A stretch of 39,749 bases of DNA from Flavobacteriaceae bacterium (GTDB taxonomy: Bacteria > Bacteroidota > Bacteroidia > Flavobacteriales > Flavobacteriaceae). Within the stretch, counting starts at the first letter, position 1, and the number at the start of each line of letters is the position of its first letter. A model generated the notes under the pieces. It ran no database searches and was not told the origin of the DNA. It worked only from the letters and a program-made list of their open reading frames with translations. The translations under genes and the position numbers were made by a program. Shown piece after piece: positions 1 to 8,638 of the stretch. The stretch covers positions 1 through 39,749 of the forward strand of contig JAHEHF010000022.1 in the NCBI GenBank assembly GCA_024644745.1. Reading direction: 5' to 3'.

Positions 1-46
1 TTTGAGTTTTTTGTTTTTAAATAAGCGAATTAAGCATTTTCTTTTT

Positions 47-54
47 TATATTTG
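47..54 (+). promoter_or_regulatory. -7 promoter element for the outer-membrane protein gene
   Basis: TATATTTG matches the Bacteroidetes -7 consensus TAnnTTTG and lies 31 bases before the ATG at 86, which gives a leader of about 25 nt. No -33 TTG is seen at the usual 17-23 base spacing. Confidence 0.5.
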
Positions 55-85
55 TTTTAAATTGTATTAAAATCGTAACTGAACC

Positions 86-880
86 ATGAAGAAATATTTA
101 CTTGAACTTTGTGTTGTATTAATTTTCTTCTTTTTTACCACTTCTCATGCACAGACTCGTTTTAGCCATGAAGTTGGTGTGAACATTGGTATTGCCTCAT
201 TTCAACCTGATTTCGGCTTAAGTACGGAATTTGAAAGCGCCAACCAGGCGAATATGATCTACGGTTTTGCTTATTATTTGAAATTTTTTGGTAGCCAGTA
301 TAACTGGAGAAGCGGTTCTTCCTTCTTCAGCGAACACTTTAAATTGAAGTTTGAATTTTCATACACCAATAACACCAACATCAATCATGATGGTGCCAAA
401 GATGCCGGTTCGGTTTATGACAAACTTAGTCGGATGACAGGTCAGATCAAATTGTATAATGGAGGTTTGAATCTGGAATATTATATTTTTGAACTTGAAG
501 ATTATTCTTCTTTTTACAGAAGTTCAGGAACCATTAACCCCTTTGTAACTCTCGGTTTGCATTACAGTTATTCGCAACCGGATATTTTCGTTGATGGTGT
601 TTCTTTGAAGAAAAGTCAGGGTGAACCTTACACTGATCTCATCCCTAAATGGCAGAATGGCGCTGTATTTTTAGAGCCGGAAAACATTTTTTCAGCAACA
701 GGTGGTGTTGGTGTCCGTTTTGGCCTGGATAAAGTTGACTTCAGTCTTGAAGGCCGTTACCAATATTATTTTTCTGATGTTGTTGATGGTTTAGACGCAC
801 CTAATGATCCGGGAAACAAAGGAAACGACTCCATGGTGTTTTTCAACGCTGGAGTTATTTATGTCTTCGGTAAGTATTAG
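86..880 (+). CDS. THC0290_0291-family outer-membrane beta-barrel protein
   Basis: The 264-residue protein has a signal peptide (about residues 1-22, ending SHAQ). The rest is rich in alternating aromatic and polar strands and ends in a beta strand with a C-terminal aromatic residue (VFGKY), as expected of a small outer-membrane barrel. The sequence resembles the THC0290_0291 proteins of flavobacteria, which have no assigned reaction. It is monocistronic on the plus strand behind a TAnnTTTG element. Its stop codon overlaps the stop of the convergent metB-like gene (877-880). The barrel assignment is good; any transport or structural role is unknown. Confidence 0.75.
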   Translation: MKKYLLELCVVLIFFFFTTSHAQTRFSHEVGVNIGIASFQPDFGLSTEFESANQANMIYGFAYYLKFFGSQYNWRSGSSFFSEHFKLKFEFSYTNNTNINHDGAKDAGSVYDKLSRMTGQIKLYNGGLNLEYYIFELEDYSSFYRSSGTINPFVTLGLHYSYSQPDIFVDGVSLKKSQGEPYTDLIPKWQNGAVFLEPENIFSATGGVGVRFGLDKVDFSLEGRYQYYFSDVVDGLDAPNDPGNKGNDSMVFFNAGVIYVFGKY

Positions 881-2022
881 ACCTTTTGCAATGCATTTTC
901 AAGATCTCTGATGAGGTCTTTTTCACTTTCTATTCCAACACTCAATCTTATCAGGGAATCCGTTACGCCTGTTTTTTCCCTTTCTTCTTTTGGTATGGAT
1001 GCATGTGTCATGCTCGCAGGGTGTCCGCTCAGTGATTCCACTCCTCCCAGGGATTCCGCCAGGGTAAATACTTTTAAACTTTCGAGTACCCTTATTGCAT
1101 CGGCTTTCTTGTTACCCTTGATCGCAAATGACAGCATACCTCCAAAATCTTTCATTTGAGCCCTTGCTATTTCATGATTTGGATGGTTTTCAAACCCGGG
1201 CCAATATACATTTTCAATCTTAGGGTGCTTTTTCAAATAATTGGCGACTGCCCTTCCGTTTTCACAATGTCTTTGCATTCTGACATGAAGGGTTTTGATC
1301 CCTCTCAGGACCAAAAAGCTATCCATGGGTCCGCATACTGCCCCACTCGCATTTTGAATATAATAAAGTTTGTCTGCCAGCTCTTTATTTCTGACCACCA
1401 GTGCTCCCATGACCACATCAGAATGCCCTCCAAGGTATTTGGTGGCAGAGTGCATGACAATGTCAGCACCTAAATCCAAAGGACATTGCAGATAGGGGGT
1501 CGCAAAGGTATTGTCAACCACAAGAGTCAAGTCATTCTTCTTTGCTATTTCAGCACACTTTTTGATATCAATGATATTCAGCATCGGATTTGTTGGCGTC
1601 TCAACCCATATGATCCTTGTCTTGTCATTGATGTATTGTTCAATGTTCCCTGCCCGTTCCATTCCAATAAAATGAAATTTGATCCCAAACTTTTTGAAAA
1701 TGGTTGAAAAAAGGCGAAAAGTTCCACCATAAAGATCATTCGTCGAAATGACCTCGTCTCCTGGTTCGAGCAACTTCATAACCGCGTCGATCGAAGCCAG
1801 ACCCGATGCAAATGCCAATCCGAAATTCCCATTCTCTATGCTGGCAAGTGCATTTTCCAAAGCAGTCCTTGTCGGATTTCCTGTTCTTGAATACTCATAG
1901 CCCTTGTGCTCGCCGGGAGAAGTCTGGGCATAGGTCGAGGTCTGATAAATCGGTGGCATTACAGCGCCTGTGCTCTGGTCATGTTCCTGACCCCCGTGAA
2001 TTACTTTTGTGTTAAATTCCAT
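877..2022 (-). CDS. metB: Cystathionine gamma-synthase / Cys-Met metabolism PLP enzyme
   Basis: A 381-residue fold-type I PLP enzyme of the Cys/Met metabolism family, of normal full length. The N-terminal STYAQTSPGEHKGYEYSRTGNPTR region, the PLP-lysine motif SATKYLGGHSD (Lys near residue 195) and the C-terminal SLGGVESL...MTHASIP...IRLSVGIE block are all present. Enzymes of this clade join O-acylhomoserine to cysteine (cystathionine gamma-synthase) or cleave cystathionine or methionine, and sequence alone does not separate these well. Flavobacterial relatives are usually called cystathionine gamma-synthase. It lies 10 bases downstream of dinB and is probably co-transcribed with it. Its stop overlaps the stop of the convergent barrel-protein gene. 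Confidence 0.88.
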   Translation of the reverse strand: MEFNTKVIHGGQEHDQSTGAVMPPIYQTSTYAQTSPGEHKGYEYSRTGNPTRTALENALASIENGNFGLAFASGLASIDAVMKLLEPGDEVISTNDLYGGTFRLFSTIFKKFGIKFHFIGMERAGNIEQYINDKTRIIWVETPTNPMLNIIDIKKCAEIAKKNDLTLVVDNTFATPYLQCPLDLGADIVMHSATKYLGGHSDVVMGALVVRNKELADKLYYIQNASGAVCGPMDSFLVLRGIKTLHVRMQRHCENGRAVANYLKKHPKIENVYWPGFENHPNHEIARAQMKDFGGMLSFAIKGNKKADAIRVLESLKVFTLAESLGGVESLSGHPASMTHASIPKEEREKTGVTDSLIRLSVGIESEKDLIRDLENALQKV

Positions 2023-2032
2023 ATGAATCAGC

Positions 2033-2488
2033 TTAAACAGTTTTCATGATTGAAAGAATGACACCCAGGTGAATTCCGTCGTGATATGCACTAAATGCAA
2101 GCGCCTCTTCGATCTTACTCAATTCAATATTGGCACTTGTCATATAGGTTTTGTAATCGGTAAATAGCCCTGCTTTATAATCAGACTGTGTTTTCAGCAC
2201 CATTTTAACCAAATGGTCTTTCACATAAGAAATGTCCTCTTCAGGAACTTCTTCCGATGCTACAGTTCCTTTGCCGTATTTGTTTACCATAGCCTGGTCG
2301 ATTTGCAAATCCAAACCCGATAATCCGTAGCATAGTAAATGTTGGGTGACAAGCAAATGAGCAATGTTCCAAAAAATCGAATTTCTATGGTTTTCAGGAA
2401 TCTTCACAAGGTCCTCGTAAGTCCTGTCTTCCATGATCTTCAACAATGTCTTCCTTGTAAATATTGCAGTCTCAAATAATTTGTCCAT
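2033..2488 (-). CDS. DinB-like four-helix metal-binding protein
   Basis: A 151-residue all-helical protein of the DinB/YfiT superfamily. His residues in NIAHLLVTQHLL and in the C-terminal YHDGIHLGVIL segment are placed like the usual DinB metal ligands. Family members include thiol-dependent (bacillithiol or mycothiol) transferases and proteins of unknown function. Nothing here fixes the substrate. It is the first gene of a likely two-gene operon with the metB-like gene (10-base gap). A candidate -7 element lies at 2533-2540, giving a leader of roughly 40 nt. Confidence 0.8.
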   Translation of the reverse strand: MDKLFETAIFTRKTLLKIMEDRTYEDLVKIPENHRNSIFWNIAHLLVTQHLLCYGLSGLDLQIDQAMVNKYGKGTVASEEVPEEDISYVKDHLVKMVLKTQSDYKAGLFTDYKTYMTSANIELSKIEEALAFSAYHDGIHLGVILSIMKTV

Positions 2489-2532
2489 GGTTTAAAAATA
2501 AGTAACTTTAGGCTTATTAAACCCTTTTGGAT

Positions 2533-2540
2533 CAAAAATA
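2533..2540 (-). promoter_or_regulatory. -7 promoter element for the dinB-metB pair
   Basis: Read on the minus strand this is TATTTTTG, a perfect TAnnTTTG, 45 bases before the dinB start at 2488. It overlaps the region just before the divergent ArsC-like gene. No -33 element was identified. Confidence 0.45.
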
Positions 2541-2541
2541 A

Positions 2542-2895
2542 ATGAAAAAAATATATTATCTCAAAACATGTGATTCCTGCAGAAGAATTCTAAAATCTAT
2601 CCCACTCGAAGGGTTTGACCTTCAGGAGATCAAATCGCAACCCATTACCCCCGAGCAATTAAATGAAATGCAGGTTATTGCAGGGTGTTACGAGTCACTT
2701 TTTAGCCGCAGAGCAAAGAAATACAAGGCTATGGGGCTCAAAGACCAGGTGTTGGAAGAAGTCGATTACAAACAACTTATCTTAAGTGACTATACCTTTT
2801 TAAAGCGTCCGGTTGTCATCATTGACGACAGCATTTATATTGGTAATGACAAAAAAAACATAGCACGACTCAAAGAAGATCTGAACATAACCTGA
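2542..2895 (+). CDS. ArsC/Spx-family thioredoxin-fold protein
   Basis: A 117-residue protein of the arsenate reductase-like (ArsC/Spx/YffB) family. It opens with a beta strand and the redox motif TCDSC (Cys10 and Cys13). It then has the helical SRRAKKYK segment and the family's late RPVVIIDDSIYIGN block. A CxxC instead of a lone Cys is more typical of Spx/MgsR-like members and of the uncharacterised 'arsenate reductase family' of Bacteroidetes than of true ArsC. No ars genes are nearby, so arsenate reduction is not supported. It is transcribed divergently from dinB and appears monocistronic. Confidence 0.82.
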   Translation: MKKIYYLKTCDSCRRILKSIPLEGFDLQEIKSQPITPEQLNEMQVIAGCYESLFSRRAKKYKAMGLKDQVLEEVDYKQLILSDYTFLKRPVVIIDDSIYIGNDKKNIARLKEDLNIT

Positions 2896-2965
2896 TATAA
2901 AAAGCCTTGTGCCAATTTAAAATAAAACAGCTCTTGACTTGAGATGCATCAGTCTAAACTGCAGT

Positions 2966-3685
2966 TTATAGAAATTTTCTTTCGATGATCTCAACAAATC
3001 TTTCCTCCAGGTCTTCTTTGCCCTTCCAGTTATAGTTCGGTTTTACCTGATATTGAAAATAATTCAGGGCCTCTGCCTTTGTGCTGCACTTATTTAATTG
3101 GGTCAAAACTTTATTAAAATCAGCCTGGCTAAAATTGAATAATTTATTGACAAAGGCTATTCTGTCATTTAACCCTACCTGAAAACTGCTTCCGACCAAT
3201 TTATCATTGAGAGAAAGTTGCCTTGAGGCTTCCTTTTTTGTCACAAAAAGGTTCTCAGTTTCATCAAGGGAAATGGTGTCTTTGAACTCGTCTTTCTGAC
3301 TCATGTCTTCCTTGATCCCATCGAAGGTAGGCACAAATAAATCTGAAAGGCTCAGGGGAGCATCTTCCTCATCAACAGCATCAGCTTCCTCTTGCACCTC
3401 AAAAGTTATTTTATCATCATGCTTTACAGAAGTGTTTTCTGTTTCCTGTTCTTCCGGAGTTAAAGCAGAATCATTCTCTTTTTCATAACGAAAAGAGGTA
3501 TCCGGCTCAGGCTCAGGTTCACCCTTTTCATTCAGGGTCTGATCCTTTAACATATGATTCAAAACGAGCAATTTCTCATAAATATCCCTGCTTTGATCCA
3601 GTAAAGAAACAATATCTTCTTCAAGTTGCGCTTCCAATATTCTTTCAGCTAAAATCTTTAATTCTTTCTGTAAATTCGTGTCCAT
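2966..3685 (-). CDS. Acidic lineage-specific protein of unknown function
   Basis: A 239-residue cytoplasmic protein (no signal peptide or membrane segment) in three parts. Residues 1-45 are helical and may form a coiled coil. A strongly acidic Glu/Asp-rich linker of low complexity covers about residues 50-150. A conserved-looking helical C-terminal domain covers about residues 160-239, beginning LNDKLVGSSFQ and containing LNDRIAFVNKLFN and VKPNYNW. I recognise the C-terminal pattern as common in Bacteroidetes hypothetical proteins but know no function. It is divergent from tdk, with its own TAnnTTTG element at 3730-3737. Confidence 0.75.
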   Translation of the reverse strand: MDTNLQKELKILAERILEAQLEEDIVSLLDQSRDIYEKLLVLNHMLKDQTLNEKGEPEPEPDTSFRYEKENDSALTPEEQETENTSVKHDDKITFEVQEEADAVDEEDAPLSLSDLFVPTFDGIKEDMSQKDEFKDTISLDETENLFVTKKEASRQLSLNDKLVGSSFQVGLNDRIAFVNKLFNFSQADFNKVLTQLNKCSTKAEALNYFQYQVKPNYNWKGKEDLEERFVEIIERKFL

Positions 3686-3729
3686 TAATTCTTATTTTGG
3701 GAGGTATTGGTCGCTGAGGGAGTAATATA

Positions 3730-3737
3730 CAAAATTA
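3730..3737 (-). promoter_or_regulatory. -7 promoter element for the acidic protein gene
   Basis: On the minus strand this reads TAATTTTG, a perfect TAnnTTTG, 45 bases upstream of the start at 3685. It is divergent from the tdk -7 element at 3774-3781. Confidence 0.5.
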
Positions 3738-3773
3738 ACATTTTCGAAAGAAAATTCTACTAAAGAATTTCAT

Positions 3774-3781
3774 TACTTTTG
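3774..3781 (+). promoter_or_regulatory. -7 promoter element for tdk-alr-mscL
   Basis: TACTTTTG is a perfect TAnnTTTG match. Transcription would begin near 3788. That leaves the ATG at 3864 with a leader of about 75 nt and makes the more upstream TTG at 3804 possible but unnecessary. Confidence 0.5.
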
Positions 3782-3863
3782 CTTTGGTAATGTATATTTT
3801 GATTTGAAGACTTTTTGCGCTGTTCAAATCAGTAAAGCTTTCCATAAAGCGATTGAATTAAAT

Positions 3864-4487
3864 ATGTTTTTAGAAAACACGGTAAATCATACAGAAAATT
3901 TCGGATGGATCGAAGTCATCTGCGGATCTATGTTTTCGGGTAAAACCGAAGAACTGATTCGGCGTTTAAAACGCGCCCAGTTTGCAAAGCAAACCGTTGA
4001 GATCTTCAAGCCCGCCGTTGATACTCGATATGCTGATGAACTGGTTGTGTCTCATGATGAAAATGAGATCAGATGCACTCCTGTACCTGCTGCGGCAAAT
4101 ATCAGATTGTATGCCAATGAAATTGATGTAGTTGGAATAGATGAAGCACAGTTTTTTGATGACGAAATCGTAAGTGTTTGCAATGACCTGGCCAATATGG
4201 GTGTAAGGGTCATCGTAGCTGGTCTCGACATGGATTATAAAGGAAATCCATTTGGTCCTATGCCGGCGCTTATGGCTACTGCAGAATACGTTACAAAAGT
4301 TCATGCCGTCTGTACCAAAACAGGTAACCTTGCGCATTTTAGCCATCGGAAAGTGCATGACGACAGGCTGGTTGTATTGGGTGAAGTACATGAATATGAA
4401 CCCCTGAGCAGGGCGGCCTATTTCAGAGAGCGTCAAAAGGAAGAACAAGCTAGGCAGGAAACATCCAATGACAGCAATGAACAATAA
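3864..4487 (+). CDS. tdk: Thymidine kinase (type II)
   Basis: Phosphorylates thymidine with ATP in the dTTP salvage pathway. The protein is 207 residues from the ATG at 3864. An in-frame TTG at 3804 would add 20 residues that look unlike the family, whereas [18 protein letters not shown] matches flavobacterial relatives. It has the P-loop [11 protein letters not shown], the Walker B-like GIDEAQFF and the lasso region [11 protein letters not shown]. The four zinc cysteines of classical type II kinases are mostly missing: one Cys remains in HAVCTKTGN, and the second pair is replaced by LSRAAYF. This appears usual for Bacteroidetes. The gene overlaps alr by 20 bases. Confidence 0.93.
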   Translation: MFLENTVNHTENFGWIEVICGSMFSGKTEELIRRLKRAQFAKQTVEIFKPAVDTRYADELVVSHDENEIRCTPVPAAANIRLYANEIDVVGIDEAQFFDDEIVSVCNDLANMGVRVIVAGLDMDYKGNPFGPMPALMATAEYVTKVHAVCTKTGNLAHFSHRKVHDDRLVVLGEVHEYEPLSRAAYFRERQKEEQARQETSNDSNEQ

Positions 4488-5577
4488 TCCTACGGTTTTA
4501 GAGATCAATCTGGGTTCAATTGAATATAACCTGGGTTTTTTCAGGTCAAGGCTCGACAAAAAGACAAAAATACTGGCTGTAGTCAAAGCTTCAGGTTACG
4601 GAACCGAAGCAGTTTCCGTTGCAGGAAGACTTGAAAAACTCGGAGTTGATTATTTTGCCGTAGCCTATGCCGATGAAGGGATTGCTCTTAGAAAATCAGG
4701 GGTGAAGACGCCCATACTGGTTCTCCATCCTCAGGTTCAGAATCTGGAACTTTTGATTCAATATGATCTGGAGCCAAATTTGTATAGTGAAAAAGTACTG
4801 GACTCCTTTCTTGAACAAATCAAGAAGTCAAACAGGGGAAATTACCCTGTTCACCTCAAATTCAACACCGGATTGAACCGGCTCGGGTTCAGGAAATCTG
4901 ATCTCAATCTGATCTATTCAAAGCTCAAGGAAGTTTCCTTGGTCAAAGTAAAATCCATATTTTCCCATTTGGTTGCTTCGGAGGATCAAAATGAAAAAGA
5001 ATTCAGCTTGAATCAAATTCATGAATTCAATTCTATCGGAAAGTCATTTGAACACTTATTTGGTTTCCTCCCCATGATGCACATGTCGAATACCTCAGGA
5101 ATTCTCAACTATCCTGAAGCCCACTTTGATATGGTAAGACTCGGTTTGGGGCTTTATGGTTTTGCGAATGACCATGATGTTACTTCAAAACTGAAAAACG
5201 TGATCAGCCTGAAAAGTATCATCTCTCAGATTCACCATATAAAGAAAAATGAAAGTGTAGGTTATAACAGGGGGTTTTTCGCCAAAAGTGAAATGAAAAC
5301 AGCCACAATTCCGTTGGGCCATGCTGACGGCCTCTTCAGAAGTCTGGGGCAAAACAAAATCTTTGTCAGGATCAAGGGGCAAAAAGCGCCTGTCATTGGA
5401 AACATATGTATGGATATGATTATGATTGACATAAGCAACATTGATTGTGATGAGGGAGATGAAGTCGTTATTTTTGACAGTCAAAAAGATATCCTTGCTA
5501 TGGCAGAACAGGCCGGCACCATCAGTTATGAAATAATGACAGCCTTTTCAGACCGCATAAAGCGACTGCCTGTTTAG
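4468..5577 (+). CDS. alr: Alanine racemase
   Basis: A PLP enzyme that converts L-alanine to D-alanine for peptidoglycan. The 369 residues are the length of a stand-alone Alr, not the MurF-Alr fusion found in some Bacteroidetes. The PLP lysine is in [10 protein letters not shown] (Lys40). Also present are NTGLNRLGF, the tyrosine-bearing [13 protein letters not shown] (usually GYADG) and CMDMIMIDI. The start overlaps tdk: ATG at 4468, or an equally plausible ATG three codons on at 4477. The overlap implies translational coupling in the tdk-alr-mscL operon. Confidence 0.93.
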   Translation: MTAMNNNPTVLEINLGSIEYNLGFFRSRLDKKTKILAVVKASGYGTEAVSVAGRLEKLGVDYFAVAYADEGIALRKSGVKTPILVLHPQVQNLELLIQYDLEPNLYSEKVLDSFLEQIKKSNRGNYPVHLKFNTGLNRLGFRKSDLNLIYSKLKEVSLVKVKSIFSHLVASEDQNEKEFSLNQIHEFNSIGKSFEHLFGFLPMMHMSNTSGILNYPEAHFDMVRLGLGLYGFANDHDVTSKLKNVISLKSIISQIHHIKKNESVGYNRGFFAKSEMKTATIPLGHADGLFRSLGQNKIFVRIKGQKAPVIGNICMDMIMIDISNIDCDEGDEVVIFDSQKDILAMAEQAGTISYEIMTAFSDRIKRLPV

Positions 5578-5620
5578 ATTTTTTGTATATTTCGGCATAT
5601 CTAACCAAAAATTTAAGACC

Positions 5621-6025
5621 ATGTTAAAAGAATTTAAAGAATTTGCCATGAAAGGCAGTTTGCTGGATATCGCCGTCGGTTTTGTGATGGGAGCTGCTTT
5701 TAAAAGTGTTGTTACCTCTTTTACTGCAGGTATCATATCGCCATTGATCGGACTTGTGTTAAAATCTGACCTCAAAGACCTAAAATGGATCGTAAAAGAA
5801 GGTGTTGCAGATGCTGATGGGAACATCGAAGGAATGGTAGCAGTACTTTACGGTGAGTTCATTACCAATGTAATTGATTTCATTATAGTTGCTTTTGTCA
5901 TGTTCCTTATCGTTAAGGCCGTGAATCAACTAAAAAGAAAAGAAGAAGAGGCTCCGGCTCCTCCGGCAGGCCCATCGCAGGAAGATTTACTCACTGAGAT
6001 CAGAGACCTGCTGGCCAAGAAATAA
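5621..6025 (+). CDS. mscL: Large-conductance mechanosensitive channel MscL
   Basis: A 134-residue inner-membrane channel that opens under osmotic downshock to release solutes. It has the N-terminal amphipathic helix (MLKEFKEFAMKGSLLDIAVGF, given here by its ends M1 and F21), a TM1 with GFVMGAAFKSVV, a periplasmic loop, TM2 (DFIIVAFVMFLIVKAVN) and the charged C-terminal helix after KRKEEEAPAPP. It lies 43 bases after alr and is followed by a strong hairpin terminator, so it ends the tdk-alr-mscL unit. Confidence 0.95.
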   Translation: MLKEFKEFAMKGSLLDIAVGFVMGAAFKSVVTSFTAGIISPLIGLVLKSDLKDLKWIVKEGVADADGNIEGMVAVLYGEFITNVIDFIIVAFVMFLIVKAVNQLKRKEEEAPAPPAGPSQEDLLTEIRDLLAKK

Positions 6026-6046
6026 GTTTTATTTTTTCAAACCCAC

Positions 6047-6090
6047 AATTCAGCAAGAGCAAGTACATCTTCTCTTGCTGAATTTTTTTT
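6047..6090 (+). terminator. Rho-independent terminator after mscL
   Basis: A perfect 13-bp stem (6047-6059 with 6072-6084, arm AATTCAGCAAGAG) encloses a 12-base loop. It runs into a tract of T residues (6083-6090). Confidence 0.92.
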
Positions 6091-6146
6091 ACAGTAATTT
6101 TCCTTTCCGACATAAAGGAAAAAATAATCTTTCGAACCTGTAGCTT

Positions 6147-7649
6147 TTATCTGGTTTTTAGCTGATCCGCTATCTTCCTGTCATTGGAAAGTCTCGGGAT
6201 TTTATTTTGCCCTCCTAATTTCCCAACCGACCTCATGTACTTGTCAAAACCATTTTTAACAACCCTGGTGACAACGAGAGGCCTTAAAATTTTTCCTTGT
6301 ATCAAATCGTAATAATAACTGTTCTGCTGCTGCATTTCCTGATCGATCTTTCGTGAGAATGACACAAGGTCATCAGGTTCATTTTCAAATTCAATGAACC
6401 ATTCATGGTAAGGCAGAGAATCTTCATGAGGATTTACCTGGGGTGCCACCGTAAATTCCTTGATCTTGACATCGGTCCCTGATACGGCGTGCTGTATAGA
6501 CTGCTCCACTTCTTTACCGATAACGTGTTCACCAAAGGCTGAAATGAAATGTTTGATGCGCCCCGTAACAATGATCCGGTAAGGCTTTAAAGAGGTGAAT
6601 TCAATGGTGTCCCCAATATTATAGGCCCATAAACCCGCATTCGTGGAAATAATCATGACATAATTTACCCCCAGGTCAACATCTTCAATCGTAATGCGTG
6701 CGGGTGCATCTTCGAAAAATTCATCTGCCCGAATAAACTCATAAAAGATCCCGCTGTTCAGCAACAACAGCATACCCATATCCGTACCAGCCGCTTTATA
6801 CTGCTTGTCCTGATAAGCAAAGAACCCTTCAGAAGCCGGAAACAACTCAATGGCATCTACTTTTTTCCCTAAGAGATCCTCCATGTGCTTCCTGTAAGGT
6901 TCATAATTGACGCCCCCGTAAACAAACAAACTCAAATTTGGAAAAATCTCAGTTACTTTTTTACCCTCGTGTTCCATTAGTTTCTCAAAGTACATTTGAA
7001 CCCAGGAAGGAATTCCACTGATCAGACGCATGTCTTCCACAACTGTTTCCTTAACAATCGCATCAACTTTAGATTCCCAATCATCTATGCAATTGGTTTC
7101 CCATGAAGGTAAACGGTTCTTCTGCAAATACTTTGGAACATAATGGGCTACAATTCCAGATAACCTGCCTGTTTTAACAGCATTGGAATCATCTACCTCA
7201 GGAGATCCCTGAAGAAAAATCATTTTCCCGTCGACAAACCCGGAATTTCCAGTTTCAGCAATATACAACAACAGAGCCTCCTTGGCCGCTGAAATCTGAT
7301 ACGGCATCGATTCTTTCGTGATTGGAATATATTTTGCCCCTGAAGTCGTACCCGACGTTTTTGCAAAGTAAATGGGTTTTCCTTTCCACAATACATCCTT
7401 TTTCCCCTGGCGGATCATTTGGATATAATCCTTTAATCCTTCATAGTCTCTTACAGGAACATGCTTTTTAAAGTCCTCATAGTTTTGAATCTGATCAAAA
7501 TAATGGTCTTTGCCGAAAACCGTATGCCTGGCGGTACTGATCAGGTTCTTAAAAACCTTTTCCTGGGCCTGTTGAGGCTGACCCGCCCATTTATAAACCT
7601 TTCGGGCCATAAAACCGGCGTATATTTTTGCAAAAAATGATTTTACCAC
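6147..7649 (-). CDS. GH3-family acyl-adenylating enzyme (unknown substrate)
   Basis: A 500-residue protein of the GH3 family, named after plant auxin-responsive proteins, which belongs to the ANL adenylate-forming fold. The ATP-binding motif FAKTSGTTSGAKYIPIT lies near residues 93-109. Further family blocks such as LFPASEGFFAYQ and YNIGDTIEFTS are present. Plant GH3 enzymes join amino acids to carboxylate hormones; bacterial members are mostly uncharacterised, so only an acyl-adenylate mechanism can be inferred. It lies 40 bases downstream of the M23 peptidase and is probably co-transcribed. Confidence 0.85.
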   Translation of the reverse strand: MVKSFFAKIYAGFMARKVYKWAGQPQQAQEKVFKNLISTARHTVFGKDHYFDQIQNYEDFKKHVPVRDYEGLKDYIQMIRQGKKDVLWKGKPIYFAKTSGTTSGAKYIPITKESMPYQISAAKEALLLYIAETGNSGFVDGKMIFLQGSPEVDDSNAVKTGRLSGIVAHYVPKYLQKNRLPSWETNCIDDWESKVDAIVKETVVEDMRLISGIPSWVQMYFEKLMEHEGKKVTEIFPNLSLFVYGGVNYEPYRKHMEDLLGKKVDAIELFPASEGFFAYQDKQYKAAGTDMGMLLLLNSGIFYEFIRADEFFEDAPARITIEDVDLGVNYVMIISTNAGLWAYNIGDTIEFTSLKPYRIIVTGRIKHFISAFGEHVIGKEVEQSIQHAVSGTDVKIKEFTVAPQVNPHEDSLPYHEWFIEFENEPDDLVSFSRKIDQEMQQQNSYYYDLIQGKILRPLVVTRVVKNGFDKYMRSVGKLGGQNKIPRLSNDRKIADQLKTR

Positions 7650-7689
7650 GGATTAAATCTGAAATGTTAAAAAAGACCTGAAAACAAGG

Positions 7690-8547
7690 TTATTCAAAGT
7701 TAATATAATTTGTAGGATTCACCGGATAGCCTTCATTCCACAGCTCAAAATGTAAATGAGCACCTGTAGAAAATGTTCCGGTTGAGCCTGCACTGGCGAT
7801 GGCTTCCCCGGTTTTCACCAACGCTCCCTGTTCCTTGTAAATCGATGAATTATGCTTGTAAACTGAAATAAATCCCTGACCGTGCTCTAAGACAATAACA
7901 TAACCCGTATCAGCCGTAAAACCCGTAAAAATGACCGTTCCGTCTGCGACAGCTTTCACCGGCGTATCTACATTGACAGCAATATCAACGGCAAAATGTT
8001 TTTCCTTGTCGTCATAATTTTGTGTTACCTGGCCCCTTATTGGCGCCGTAAAAACGATATCCGTATTTTTTTTTGCCTGTTGAAAGACACTGAATCTGTC
8101 TAATTCTTCAACTTCCTCCCTGAAGGCAGAGTCCACCGCAGAGGGTGCAAAATTAATTTCTTCTATCTCGTATTGCTTGAAAACAGAATCCTTGTTGAAA
8201 GTAACTCGTTTGATCTCGCCTTTAAGAACCTGTTGTATATTTTCAATGTAAAGATCATTAACCGAAAGGACCTTGTTCAAAGAATCTACCTTATACACCA
8301 GATTTGTTGCCTCCTTTTTCAGTTCGGTAGAGGAATACCCTTGTATGTATTCCTTCAATGGGGTTAAAGCGATCAGCAAAATAGTCAACACGATCAATAA
8401 AACGGAAAATATCCCTCCAAAAACAAAGGCATTCAACCGGTTTAACTTGAATGAAAAACGCTCTTCAAAAGTATCCTCATTCAATACCACGAACCGATAC
8501 TTGAAGGTTAGTTTTTCTTTTAATCTCTCTTTTTTACTTTTGGCCAT
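7690..8547 (-). CDS. Membrane-anchored M23 (LytM-like) peptidase
   Basis: A 285-residue envelope protein. It has a basic cytoplasmic N-terminus (residues 1-39), one transmembrane helix (about 40-65), a coiled-coil-prone stretch (about 70-150) and a C-terminal M23 domain. The zinc motifs HFAVD (HxxxD) and GAHLHFELW (HxH) are both present, so it may be an active peptidoglycan endopeptidase rather than a degenerate activator. A TAnnTTTG element (8564-8571) lies just before it, so it can be transcribed independently of nadD. GH3 follows in the same direction. Confidence 0.88.
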   Translation of the reverse strand: MAKSKKERLKEKLTFKYRFVVLNEDTFEERFSFKLNRLNAFVFGGIFSVLLIVLTILLIALTPLKEYIQGYSSTELKKEATNLVYKVDSLNKVLSVNDLYIENIQQVLKGEIKRVTFNKDSVFKQYEIEEINFAPSAVDSAFREEVEELDRFSVFQQAKKNTDIVFTAPIRGQVTQNYDDKEKHFAVDIAVNVDTPVKAVADGTVIFTGFTADTGYVIVLEHGQGFISVYKHNSSIYKEQGALVKTGEAIASAGSTGTFSTGAHLHFELWNEGYPVNPTNYINFE

Positions 8548-8563
8548 TTTTCTTCATTCTAAG

Positions 8564-8571
8564 CAAAGATA
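8564..8571 (-). promoter_or_regulatory. -7 promoter element for the M23-GH3 unit
   Basis: On the minus strand this is TATCTTTG, a perfect and commonly seen form of TAnnTTTG. The M23 start (8547) is about 17 bases downstream. The nearest -33-like TTG (8597-8599) is 25 bases away, slightly too far. Confidence 0.5.
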
Positions 8572-8585
8572 CAATGTTTTTAAAT

Positions 8586-8615
8586 TTCCGGTTCTGCAAA
8601 TTCATCAGACCGGAA
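8586..8615 (-). terminator. Possible weak terminator hairpin after nadD
   Basis: TTCCGG(T)TCTG pairs with CAGACCGGAA in a ten-bp stem with one bulge and a nine-base loop. It sits between the nadD stop (8639) and the M23 promoter. The following T tract is poor (ATTTAAAAA), so termination is uncertain. Confidence 0.4.
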
Positions 8616-8638
8616 TGCGAGCTACGACCCCCGATTCT

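Noticed and set aside
2542-2895. True arsenate reductase (arsC).
   Set aside because: It has a CxxC redox motif and no ars neighbours. A broader ArsC/Spx-family name is safer.
3966-4586. Open frame of 206 codons antisense to tdk and the start of alr.
   Set aside because: It is the reverse frame of two well-supported genes, has unusual composition and no recognisable motif or promoter.
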